In this document: piece by piece, positions 1 to 7,836 of the stretch
Numbering within the stretch: the first letter of the stretch is position 1
How the letters are laid out: each line of letters begins with the position of its first letter
The notes under the pieces: model-generated
Databases searched by the model: none
What the model was told of the DNA's origin: nothing
What the model saw: only the letters and a program-made list of their open reading frames with translations
Made by a program: the position numbers and the translations under genes
Assembly (NCBI RefSeq): GCF_029258575.1
Contig: NZ_JARHYI010000060.1
Location: forward strand, 1-35,672
Direction of reading: 5' to 3'
Length of the DNA stretch: 35,672 nucleotides
From: Brachyspira sp.
Lineage (GTDB): Bacteria; Spirochaetota; Brachyspiria; Brachyspirales; Brachyspiraceae

Positions 1-421
1 TATATTTCATATTGTTAATATTTTCAGTTAAACAGCATTTATTGTATAAATAAATTATCATTTCATAAATGTTAATGTCTTTACTATCTTTTTTATCCAT
101 ACATATTTTTATTTTTATTAATGAAAAAAATACTATAGTGTCATAATATACTTTTCCACGCATAGCATCTTTATATTTTAAATGTTTTTTATACCTGATA
201 TTTATAATCTGGAGCATAGTTGAAATATCTATTTTATCTTTTTCGTACATATTGAAAATCATTTTGAGATCTTCGCATAATCTAATTACATTAGTTTTAT
301 AACAATCTATATAATTTACATTATTTAAGAAGTTTCTGTACTTTATTTCTGTATTGTTTTCAATAATTTGCAATATGTTATTCAGGCTACTTTTATCAAA
401 AGTATAATATAATTTTTCCAT
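1..421 (-). CDS. Unknown protein, 3' end cut off by window edge
   Basis: An open frame of 140 codons runs from an ATG at 421 leftward off the window without a stop. The start is preceded by a good ribosome site (GGAG, 9 nt before ATG). The product begins MEKLYYTFDKSS and is rich in Lys, Ile, Asn and Tyr, apparently mostly helical, with no signal peptide or membrane segment in the visible part. I do not recognise a family. It starts only 48 nt after the last recognisable codon of the decayed viperin-like gene on the same strand and no terminator lies between, so the two were probably one transcription unit. Whether it is a functional partner of that gene cannot be told from this fragment. Confidence 0.6.
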   Translation of the reverse strand, partial: MEKLYYTFDKSSLNNILQIIENNTEIKYRNFLNNVNYIDCYKTNVIRLCEDLKMIFNMYEKDKIDISTMLQIINIRYKKHLKYKDAMRGKVYYDTIVFFSLIKIKICMDKKDSKDINIYEMIIYLYNKCCLTENINNMKY

Positions 422-469
422 TTTTGTTTCTCCTTTTTTTAATTATAAACTTAAACTTCTCTATTTCAA

Positions 470-1072
470 TCAATTAACTTTTTTGTACCTATTATGATAT
501 TTATCTATGCTGTAATTCATTTAAAAAACTCTTCCTCTAAATCAACATTATTATCAAATAAACTATTTGAGTAAATTATTTATTATCAATGTTATTAAAG
601 AATCTTCCTTTAGCATCAAGCATTATATATGAAGAAGTCATGTTATCATTATTTTCACTGTATATTATTTTTTCATATATAGATATTCTTCTTCTGTTAT
701 AGGTTTGTTGTTTCCTACACTTCTTCCTATTTTTATGCATGTTTCTTTGTATAATGAATCTATTCTTAAACCAATACATCATAGCATTCTAAAGTTGCTT
801 TTAGGATAGAATTATACTTTAAAAAGATAGAACCATTGCTTACTATACTTAATATATGACCATGTGATTTTAGATAATGCAATAAATGAATATAGTTCTT
901 GTATATAGTCGTCACCACCTACTAAATTAATATACTTAAAAGGTTTAAGTTTTTCAGCTATTTTGAATGAATTTATATTGCATGAATCTTTTGAAGCATA
1001 ACAAAACTTGCAATGCATATTGCAGTTATTAATGAAATGCCAATTAAGTTTTAAACTATTAAAAATACTCAT
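470..1072 (-). pseudogene. Decayed prokaryotic viperin-like radical SAM gene
   Basis: The start (ATG at 1072) has a perfect GGAGG site 8 nt upstream and a strong promoter. The first frame reads NWHFINNCNMHCKFCYA, a CxxxCxxC radical-SAM cluster motif in the viperin setting, then INLVGG. Near 913 the frame changes; the next frame gives KNYIHLLHYLKSHGHI and LSIVSNGSIF. Near 778 it changes again to CIGLRIDSLYKET..IGR and PITEEEY. Near 675 another change leads to DNMTSSYIMLDAKGRFF, the viperin C-terminal signature, ending at 576. A last, doubly shifted stretch (DLEEEFFK, then MNYSIDKYHNRYKKVN) looks like the family's C-terminus. About 80-100 codons between IGR and PITEEEY are missing. At least four frame breaks plus the deletion make a working enzyme implausible. 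Viperins make 3'-deoxy-3',4'-didehydro nucleotides that block phage and virus polymerases. The family call rests on remembered motifs. Confidence 0.75.
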
Positions 1073-1146
1073 AATAAATACCTCCGAAATTAACTCGAAC
1101 ATATCAAAGATATTTTTTTACTAAGTATTTTTCAACTTATGATAAT

Positions 1147-1175
1147 AGTATAGTTTATTATTTGTTTTAAGTCAA
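1147..1175 (-). promoter_or_regulatory. Sigma-70 promoter of the viperin-like pseudogene
   Basis: On the minus strand, TTGACT (1175-1170) and TATACT (1152-1147) are separated by exactly 17 nt. The predicted start near 1140 gives a leader of about 68 nt. The promoter is intact although the gene it serves is broken; it probably still drives the downstream gene at 1-421. Confidence 0.65.
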
Positions 1176-1190
1176 GTAATATGCTATCAA

Positions 1191-1230
1191 AATAATAAAA
1201 AAGAGGATAATTAATAATAACTACCCTCTT
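1191..1230 (-). terminator. Rho-independent terminator after the DUF3298 lipoprotein gene
   Basis: On the minus strand AAGAGG (1230-1225) pairs with CCTCTT (1206-1201) across an 18-nt loop and is followed by TTTTATTATTTT. It lies about 26 nt past the stop codon of the lipoprotein gene and separates it from the pseudogene's promoter. Confidence 0.6.
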
Positions 1231-1256
1231 ATGAACTTTATAAATAAATATTTTTA

Positions 1257-2390
1257 TTATTCAAATATAGTTTTGTATTCGTCTTTTAAATAAGGTTTGA
1301 TTTCTTCTATCGGTATTAATACTCTGGTTTCGCCTATAACATAAGCTCCTATTTCATATATTCCCCAAGTGAATACTAAACCTTTTGATGTTAGACAGAA
1401 ATTATTATTTTCTAATGTAAGTTCATCTAATCCGAAATAAGAGTCAGCATTTCTGCCTTCTATTTTTACAAGTTTATCTTTTACTAAATTAAGTAAGTTA
1501 GCATCTTTTATATCTATTATTAAATCTGCTATAGTTAATTTATTTCCGTTTTCTAACGAGTATACGCTGTTTATTGTATTATAATTTCCATGTGCACCAC
1601 CTGTATATTCATAAACAAATTTATTTATAGAAACTACCTTCTCACTTAAATAGTCTATACAGAATTGAGATGAATAATTTTCTATATGTGGCATATAACC
1701 TGATTGTACCCATTCATCATATAGAGGAGTCATTTTATTGCTTATTATGCTTTGAGCACTTAATAATCTTGTTAAATCACTGAATATACTTGCATCAGTT
1801 ATACCAAATTCTTTATTTATGTCTAAATTGATTTTATTTATACTTTCTAAATTTTGATCGTTCTTTAAAGCAAATATAGCATTTTTAAATTGGAAAAATC
1901 TTTGACCATTAGTTGATTCAGGGGAAAGATTTGAATAAGCATATTCAATTACCATAGCACCTGTTACTGGAGTTTTTACTGCTTTGAAAGTCATTTCTTT
2001 TCCATCTATTTTAGCAACGAAAGGATATGAAATACTTGGGAAATTACCTTCTAAAGTTTTGTTGTCAAAAGAAGTTGCTGATATATTTCCTTCATCAATA
2101 TCACTTGCTTTTGTAACATTAAAAATATTCCAATCTTGATTAATATCTCTGTAATATATAAATCCAAAATTCTTATCTTCATTATAATCTATTTCAGAAT
2201 TGATATATTCTCCTGTGTCAGATACTAAATATACAACTTCATAATTATTAGCTTTTTCATTTTCGCTAAGTTGTAATTTTTCTACTGCCTCTGTATTATT
2301 AGAAGCGGATTCTTTTTGAGCATTATTTGAATTATTACATGATACTAAAATTAATAATCCCAATACTCCTGTTAAAAATATAGGTTTCAT
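1257..2390 (-). CDS. DUF3298-type (RsiV/PdaC-like) lipoprotein
   Basis: A 377-residue exported lipoprotein. The N-terminus MKPIFLTGVLGLLILVSC has a short basic start, a hydrophobic core and a lipobox with Cys18, followed by a Ser/Asn/Glu-rich linker to about residue 40. The C-terminal half carries the DUF3298-style signature YTGGAHGNY, then a segment on a gradient of Asn/Leu residues and a closing IGAYVIGETRVLIPIEEI, as in the extracellular domains of RsiV and PdaC. In that family the domain binds lysozyme or acts on peptidoglycan; here neither is shown. The ribosome site is GAGGATAGAT before the ATG. A weak promoter (TTTACA, 18 nt, TATATT) may lie about 50 nt upstream. It is probably transcribed alone: a terminator follows and the upstream glycosyltransferase genes end 104 nt before it. 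Confidence 0.7.
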   Translation of the reverse strand: MKPIFLTGVLGLLILVSCNNSNNAQKESASNNTEAVEKLQLSENEKANNYEVVYLVSDTGEYINSEIDYNEDKNFGFIYYRDINQDWNIFNVTKASDIDEGNISATSFDNKTLEGNFPSISYPFVAKIDGKEMTFKAVKTPVTGAMVIEYAYSNLSPESTNGQRFFQFKNAIFALKNDQNLESINKINLDINKEFGITDASIFSDLTRLLSAQSIISNKMTPLYDEWVQSGYMPHIENYSSQFCIDYLSEKVVSINKFVYEYTGGAHGNYNTINSVYSLENGNKLTIADLIIDIKDANLLNLVKDKLVKIEGRNADSYFGLDELTLENNNFCLTSKGLVFTWGIYEIGAYVIGETRVLIPIEEIKPYLKDEYKTIFE

Positions 2391-2494
2391 ATCTATCCTC
2401 TTTATAAATTATTTAACTCCCAAAAATATACTATAAATATAACAAGATATTATTTTTTTTGTAAAATTTATAATTTAGTATTTATAAAAATTAT

Positions 2495-3664
2495 TTATAA
2501 ATTTAATTTGATTTTTATAAATAGTATTTTTATATATTTATTTTTTCTATCATCAGTATTTATGGAGAATATATTTCTTAATATATTACTTAATGTTATT
2601 ACTATAGGTTCATCTATACATTTTTTATTTTTTATAATTATACGAATACCAAATAGCCTTACTGTAATATCAAAATCTTTAATTATAATAGAAAAGAAAT
2701 ACGGTTTTAATTTATTATTCAATTTTTCTATATTATCTTTTTCTATATTATAATAATTTTTTAATTTTAAATATTGATTTATAATTTCTTCATCAAAATA
2801 CTTATTTATAATATTTAAGTACCTTTGCTCATTATTTTCAATTTTTTCAAATAGATACATATATTGATTATAATACAATCTAGTATATTCATATCCATAA
2901 CTAATATTAGCATTTAATTTTATCAAAAAATTATAAAATTCATTTAAAGCTGATTTTACATTTTGACATATATATTCATATTTTTCTAAATTAATTTCAT
3001 CATTATTCTTTGTACTAATACTAATATCAGTATTATATATATAAAGATTATTATGCAAAATAAAAATAGATTTGGCATAATAAAGTCCAATTAAACATTG
3101 CAGCATATCTTCAGAATAAATTAATTTAATGTCTTTAGTATTTTCAACTATTTTATTTATTATTTCTTTATTAAAAAATTTTCCGCACATATTGTGTGGT
3201 ATTTTTTTATCTATAGCTTCATTCATCAGATAATCTGTATGAATATTATATCTGTTTGTAAGTAAAGACCATTGCATATCTTTAGAATTTCTATTAGAAA
3301 TTATTTTAACGCCAAAATATATTATATCATAATCATTGTTTTTAATGCATTCAAATACTTCCTTACAAGTATTAATATCTAATTCATCATCAGAGTCTAC
3401 ATAAGTTATGTATTTGCCATTTGCTTTTATACTGCCATTTTTTCTTGAAATCAAAGTACCTTTATTAATTTCATGTTCTATATAAATTAATCTATCATCA
3501 TTTTTTATATAACTTTTTATTATTTCACCTGAATTATCAGTTGAACAATCATTTACTACTATTATTTCTATATCTTTAAAAGTTTGACTGATTAAACTAT
3601 CTAAACATCTTTTTAAATATTTTTCAGTATTATATACTGGTACTATTATTGAAAAGAAAGGCAT
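2495..3664 (-). CDS. Family-2 glycosyltransferase (second of tandem pair)
   Basis: The N-terminal 110 residues are a GT-A catalytic domain: FFSIIVPVYNTEKYLKRCLDS, VVNDCSTDNS and the metal/nucleotide-binding TYVDSDDE. The rest (to about 390) is a lineage-specific helical region ending in FSINTDDRKNKYIKILFIKI. No membrane segment is evident. The predicted role is transfer of a sugar during surface lipo-oligosaccharide or other glycan assembly; the acceptor is unknown. A longer reading from an ATG at 3679 is possible, but the ATG at 3664 has GGAG 9 nt upstream and makes the N-terminus line up with the neighbour (MPFFSI versus MNKIPFFSI), so I prefer it. It follows the paralogue on the same strand with 23 nt between (8 nt with the longer start). 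An AT-only inverted repeat (2480-2502) overlaps the stop codon. Confidence 0.85.
   Translation of the reverse strand: MPFFSIIVPVYNTEKYLKRCLDSLISQTFKDIEIIVVNDCSTDNSGEIIKSYIKNDDRLIYIEHEINKGTLISRKNGSIKANGKYITYVDSDDELDINTCKEVFECIKNNDYDIIYFGVKIISNRNSKDMQWSLLTNRYNIHTDYLMNEAIDKKIPHNMCGKFFNKEIINKIVENTKDIKLIYSEDMLQCLIGLYYAKSIFILHNNLYIYNTDISISTKNNDEINLEKYEYICQNVKSALNEFYNFLIKLNANISYGYEYTRLYYNQYMYLFEKIENNEQRYLNIINKYFDEEIINQYLKLKNYYNIEKDNIEKLNNKLKPYFFSIIIKDFDITVRLFGIRIIIKNKKCIDEPIVITLSNILRNIFSINTDDRKNKYIKILFIKIKLNL
2502..2576. repeat. 3'-end repeat of glycosyltransferase pair, copy 1
   Basis: 75 nt matching 3692-3766 with 4 differences by eye. It encodes the shared C-terminal stretch (NIFSINTDDRKNKYIK and what follows) of both glycosyltransferases and is far more alike than the bodies of the two genes. 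Confidence 0.8.
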
Positions 3665-3687
3665 TATATTATACTCCATATTTTCTT

Positions 3688-4899
3688 TTATTTTAATTTT
3701 ATTTTTATAAATAATATTTTTATATATTTATTTTTTCTATCATCAGTATTTATAGAAAATATATTTTTAAGTAATGAATTAAATGATATTATTATATATT
3801 CATTAAATTGTTTTTTGCTTTTTATATTTATTTTTATTCCAAAAATTTTAATATTTATATTGTATTCATATATTATAATTGAAAAAAAGTATGGTGTAAG
3901 TTTATTAATAATTTTTTTATATTTATTTTCTTTTAATTCATTATATTCTTTTATTTTTAAATATTTATTTATGATATTTATATCAAAATGACTTATTAAT
4001 ATTTTTGTATATTCATTTTTATTTTCATTATCTATTATTTTTTCTTTTAAAAATCTGTATTGGTTATAATATATAGTATAATAGTAAAATCCATATAATA
4101 TTTCAGTACCTTGTTTTTTTAAAAATTCTAAAAATTCATTACATGCAATAGAAGAACATTCGCATAAATAATTATAAGAATCATAGCTTAAACTGGATGT
4201 ATTTTTATTGCTTTCCCCAATACTTATATAATAATAATATAATTGTTTGTTTATAGATAAATAAGACGAAGCAAAGTAGAAAATCATTAATGATTGTAGC
4301 ATATCCTCAGCATTCATTAGCCTTATATCAGGTATATATTCTGTAATTTTTTTTATTATATAGGCTTTATAAGCTTTACCCCACATATTATGTGGTATCT
4401 TTTCTTGCACAATTTCACTTAATAAATATTCTTCATCTATTAAACTTCTATTTGAAGATATATACCATTTAACTTTATTGATTGCTTTTATTTTTTCTTT
4501 TTTAGTTAGATTATTATTACCATCTAAAATTGCTTTTGAATTAAAATGTATAATATCTGCCTCTTTTATTTTATATGCATTATATATTTCTTGGCACATA
4601 TTTATATTAACTTCATCATCAGAATCTATATAAACAATATATTTTCCTGATGATTTTATATTACCTGTTTTTCTAGCTAATAATAATCCTCTATTTACTT
4701 CATGTTTAATATAAATTATTCTATTATCATTATTATATTGAGAAACTATTTCATCGCAGTTTTGAGGAGAACAATCATTTATTATTATTATTTCTATATC
4801 TTTGAATGTTTGATTAATTACACTATCTAAACATCTTTTTAAATATTTTTCAGTATTATATACTGGAATGATTATTGAAAAGAAAGGAATTTTATTCAT
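3688..4899 (-). CDS. Family-2 glycosyltransferase (first of tandem pair)
   Basis: A 403-residue paralogue of the next gene. The GT-A domain shows IPFFSIIIPVYNTEKYLKR, IINDCSPQN and VYIDSDDE; the shared IPHNMWGK and AEDMLQSL motifs in the middle are also present in the neighbour (IPHNMCGK, SEDMLQCL), so the two copies are alike over the full length, not only in the catalytic domain. The C-terminus FSINTDDRKNKYIKILFIKI is identical to the neighbour's. The likely role is surface glycan synthesis in the cytoplasm or at the membrane face, with donor and acceptor unknown. It heads a two-gene operon behind a near-perfect promoter; the ribosome site (AGAG) is weak. Confidence 0.85.
   Translation of the reverse strand: MNKIPFFSIIIPVYNTEKYLKRCLDSVINQTFKDIEIIIINDCSPQNCDEIVSQYNNDNRIIYIKHEVNRGLLLARKTGNIKSSGKYIVYIDSDDEVNINMCQEIYNAYKIKEADIIHFNSKAILDGNNNLTKKEKIKAINKVKWYISSNRSLIDEEYLLSEIVQEKIPHNMWGKAYKAYIIKKITEYIPDIRLMNAEDMLQSLMIFYFASSYLSINKQLYYYYISIGESNKNTSSLSYDSYNYLCECSSIACNEFLEFLKKQGTEILYGFYYYTIYYNQYRFLKEKIIDNENKNEYTKILISHFDINIINKYLKIKEYNELKENKYKKIINKLTPYFFSIIIYEYNINIKIFGIKINIKSKKQFNEYIIISFNSLLKNIFSINTDDRKNKYIKILFIKIKLK
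3692..3766. repeat. 3'-end repeat of glycosyltransferase pair, copy 2
   Basis: Partner of 2502-2576, 75 nt with 4 differences. The offset is 1190 nt, about one gene length, as expected from tandem duplication followed by divergence or by local gene conversion. Confidence 0.8.
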
Positions 4900-4929
4900 A
4901 AGAAACTCTAATATTAATTAATGTTATAA

Positions 4930-4957
4930 ATTATAAAATATGGAATTAAAATGTCAA
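4930..4957 (-). promoter_or_regulatory. Consensus promoter of the glycosyltransferase operon
   Basis: On the minus strand TTGACA (4957-4952) and TATAAT (4935-4930) both match the sigma-70 consensus fully, with a 16-nt spacer. The start near 4923 gives a leader of about 24 nt. Confidence 0.7.
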
Positions 4958-4984
4958 TATATTATTTTCTTATTTATCAATACC

Positions 4985-5013
4985 TTGTTATATTTATAAT
5001 TTCATATTAGAAT
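4985..5013 (+). promoter_or_regulatory. Candidate promoter of metH
   Basis: TTGTTA (4985-4990), 17 nt, TAGAAT (5008-5013). It is the best match in the 150-nt divergent gap. No SAM or cobalamin riboswitch fold is apparent; the leader would be only about 30 nt. Confidence 0.4.
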
Positions 5014-5049
5014 ATTTACTAAAATAATTTTATATACTTAGGGTATTTA

Positions 5050-7662
5050 ATGAAAAATATAAAAGAAAGATTAAAAGAACTTATAACAGAACAATATTTA
5101 ATCATAGATGGTGCCACAGGTACAGAATTACAGAAGAAAGAAATTAATAAAGAATCTTGGATTATAGATGGGAATAATGTAGAAGGCTGTAATGAAATAT
5201 TAAATATAACTGCTCCAAATATAATGAAAGAAATACATACGGATTATTTAAATTCTAATGCCAATATAATAAAAACCAATAGCTTTGGTGCTATACCTTG
5301 GGTTTTAAGTGAATATGATATAGCTGATAAAACTTATGAGCTTGCTAAAAGTGCAGTATTGATAGCGAATGAGGCAAGAGAAGAATATTTAAAAAATCCA
5401 AATTCAAAAGGAGATTTAAATAGAGATATTTTTGTTGCGGGAAGTTTGGGACCGGGAGTAAAACTTCCAAGTTTAGGGCAAATCTCTTTTGATGAGATGT
5501 ATGAAGGTTATGTTAAAGCTGCAAAAGGTTTAATTGATGGAGATGCTGATATAATCCTTTTAGAAACGGCACAAGATGTTTTGCAATTAAAATCAGCTAT
5601 ACTTGCATGTAATGATGTATCTAGAGAATTAAATAAAGAAATTCCAATAATGGTTTCTGTAACTATAGAAAAGGAAGGTACTATGCTTTTGGGTACTGAT
5701 ATAGAAACAGCATATACAATACTTTCTAATTTAGATATATTTTCTATAGGAATGAATTGCGGAACAGGTCCTGACATGGCAACTCGTCATATAAAGAAAC
5801 TTGCAGAAATATCATGTCTGCCTATATCAATGCATTGTAATGCTGGACTTCCAGAAAATAGAGGCGGAAAAGCATATTATAATATGACTCCTGAAGAATT
5901 TGCTAATATAAATAGTGAGTTTTTTAATTTGAATGGACTTTCATTTATAGGAGGATGCTGCGGTACTACCCCATTGCATATAGAGGCTTTATCAAAAAAA
6001 GTAGAAGGTGTAAAACCTAAAAAAACTGCATTAGATAAACCAAGAGCATATATAGCAAGTTTATTCAATATAGTTAGTATCAAACAAGAGCCTGCACCCT
6101 TGATGATTGGTGAGAGAAGTAATGCTAGTGGAAGTAAAATATTTAGAGAGCTTATGATAGCAAATGATATAGACGGTATACTTGATGTGGGAATAAAGCA
6201 AGTTAAAGCAGGAAGCCATGCCATAGATGTTAATGCTGCTTGGGCTGGAAGAAATGAAATAGAGGATATTAAAAAAATTATTTCAGCTTATGTTAAACAA
6301 ATTTCACTGCCTTTAGTTATAGATGCAATAAAACCTAATGTTATAGAATCAGCTTTAAAAGTATATGGAGGAAAACCAATAATAAATTCCGCTAATATGG
6401 AGCAAGGCGAAGAAAAATTTGATACTATATGTTCAATGGCTAAAAGATATGGTGCTTCTATTATGCTTCTTACAATAGATGAAAAATCAATGGCACTTAC
6501 ATGTGAAGATAAATTGAGGATGGCTGAAAGAATGTATAACCGTGCTGTTAATGTACATAAAATACTTCCTCATGATATAATATTCGATCCTCTTACATTT
6601 ACTTTGGCTAGTGGTGATGAAAAAAGTTTTGCTGCAGGTATTGAAACATTGAATGCTATTAAGGAACTTACAAAAAAATATCCTGAATGTTCTATAAGTT
6701 TGGGAGTATCTAATATATCTTTCGGACTTAAAGAAGAAGCAAGAAAAATAATGAATTCAGTATTCTTGTATGAGGCTATTAATCATGGACTTACTACTGC
6801 TATTGTTAATGTTGCCCAGATACTTCCGCTTTCAAAAATAAATGAAAATGAAATAGAATTAGCAAGAGCATTAATTTATAATAGAAGCAATACTAAAGAA
6901 CCTCTTATTAATTATATCAATCATTTCTCTGATAAAAAAGAAAAGAAAGAATTATTAAATAATGAAGAAAATATAAAGAAGCCTTTAAGAGAAGCTATAA
7001 GAGATGCTATGCTTGACGGTGAATGGAAAGATATGCAGAATTTGCTCAATGAAGTAAAAGAAAACAGTGAAGATTTTGGAGGAGAAAAGAAATTTGCACA
7101 AGTTATTATTGATGAAATACTTCTTCCTACAATGGCTGATATAGGAGTTAAATTTGGAGAAGGTACTATACAGCTTCCATTTGTTTTGGGTTCTGCTGAA
7201 GTTATGAAAAAAAGTGTTGATTTCTTATCTGAATTTTTAGAGAAAAAGAAACAGGATAAAACTGCTAAAATTATACTTGGTACTGTAGCAGGAGATGTGC
7301 ATGATGTAGGTAAAAATTTAGTAGAAATAATCATAAAGAATAATGGATTTGAAACAGTTAATCTTGGAACTAAAGTATCTATAGAAAAATTTATAGAAGC
7401 TTATAAGGAACATAATGCAGATTGTATAGGTATGTCTGGGCTTTTGGTAAAATCTACTGAAGTGATGAAAGATAATCTTGCTTATATAAGAGAAAAAGGA
7501 TTAAAGATACCTATTCTTCTTGGAGGAGCAGCACTTACAAGAGAGTTTGTTGAAAATGACTGCCAAAAAGTTTATGGGGATACTGAGCAAATATTTTATT
7601 GTAAGGACGGTTTTGATGGTATCTTGGCTATAAAAGAAGTAATAGCAGATAGAGATAAATAA
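5050..7662 (+). CDS. metH: Cobalamin-dependent methionine synthase lacking reactivation domain
   Basis: An 870-residue enzyme that moves a methyl group from methyltetrahydrofolate through cobalamin to homocysteine in the cytoplasm. Domains in order: homocysteine-binding barrel (about 1-320; DGATGTELQ, zinc ligands Cys237 in MNCG and Cys303-Cys304 in GGCCGTT), pterin-binding barrel (about 340-610; GERSNASGSK, DVNAAW), cobalamin cap (about 645-740), cobalamin domain (about 740-870; DVHDVGKN with the axial His751, then MSGLLVKS and LLGGAALT). It ends where this module ends. The roughly 330-residue SAM-binding reactivation domain of E. coli MetH is absent (E. coli enzyme is about 1,227 residues) but a separate gene for it lies 174 nt downstream. 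The ribosome site is AGGG 6 nt before ATG. Confidence 0.95.
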   Translation: MKNIKERLKELITEQYLIIDGATGTELQKKEINKESWIIDGNNVEGCNEILNITAPNIMKEIHTDYLNSNANIIKTNSFGAIPWVLSEYDIADKTYELAKSAVLIANEAREEYLKNPNSKGDLNRDIFVAGSLGPGVKLPSLGQISFDEMYEGYVKAAKGLIDGDADIILLETAQDVLQLKSAILACNDVSRELNKEIPIMVSVTIEKEGTMLLGTDIETAYTILSNLDIFSIGMNCGTGPDMATRHIKKLAEISCLPISMHCNAGLPENRGGKAYYNMTPEEFANINSEFFNLNGLSFIGGCCGTTPLHIEALSKKVEGVKPKKTALDKPRAYIASLFNIVSIKQEPAPLMIGERSNASGSKIFRELMIANDIDGILDVGIKQVKAGSHAIDVNAAWAGRNEIEDIKKIISAYVKQISLPLVIDAIKPNVIESALKVYGGKPIINSANMEQGEEKFDTICSMAKRYGASIMLLTIDEKSMALTCEDKLRMAERMYNRAVNVHKILPHDIIFDPLTFTLASGDEKSFAAGIETLNAIKELTKKYPECSISLGVSNISFGLKEEARKIMNSVFLYEAINHGLTTAIVNVAQILPLSKINENEIELARALIYNRSNTKEPLINYINHFSDKKEKKELLNNEENIKKPLREAIRDAMLDGEWKDMQNLLNEVKENSEDFGGEKKFAQVIIDEILLPTMADIGVKFGEGTIQLPFVLGSAEVMKKSVDFLSEFLEKKKQDKTAKIILGTVAGDVHDVGKNLVEIIIKNNGFETVNLGTKVSIEKFIEAYKEHNADCIGMSGLLVKSTEVMKDNLAYIREKGLKIPILLGGAALTREFVENDCQKVYGDTEQIFYCKDGFDGILAIKEVIADRDK

Positions 7663-7775
7663 AAATAATAATAAAAAAAGCCAGCTAGTGATTTATTCGC
7701 TAACTTATTATAGGAATGCATTATGAGATGTGCTTTGTGGGGAAGATAGTAATAAATAAAAAGTAAGCCTAATCC

Positions 7776-7795
7776 AGTAAATAAATTTATTTACT
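7776..7795. repeat. 20-bp perfect palindrome between metH and its reactivation gene
   Basis: AGTAAATAAA followed directly by its exact reverse complement. It lies 42 nt before the start of the reactivation-domain gene. It contains no G/C pairs beyond the ends and no loop, so it fits a dimeric-regulator operator better than a terminator, but chance is appreciable in such AT-rich DNA. Confidence 0.4.
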
Positions 7796-7836
7796 ATTAT
7801 AAGAGAAGGCAAATATAGAAATAATAAGGAATTTAT

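Noticed and set aside
576-782. A separate small gene of 68 residues
   Set aside because: Its C-terminal half is the viperin SYIMLDAKGRFF block and its N-terminal half is out-of-frame viperin sequence; it is part of the pseudogene.
812-1102. Reading the first viperin fragment as a 96-residue gene starting at 1102
   Set aside because: The ATG at 1072 has the GGAGG site; the stretch before it does not match the family, and after about 913 the frame has left the family sequence.
1-4899. Prophage or integrated element on the left side
   Set aside because: No integrase, transposase, att-like repeats or phage structural genes; a decayed defence gene next to glycosyltransferases suggests a variable locus, but not a defined element.
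4900-5049. Riboswitch for SAM or cobalamin ahead of metH
   Set aside because: The leader after the best promoter is about 30 nt and holds no conserved elements.
5508-7334. Minus-strand frames of 89-137 codons inside metH
   Set aside because: They mirror the strongly conserved metH frame and have no ribosome sites; antisense shadows.
7669-7705. Small hairpin after metH (TAGTG...CGCTA) as a terminator
   Set aside because: Five pairs with a G-U, no U-tract on the plus strand; too weak.
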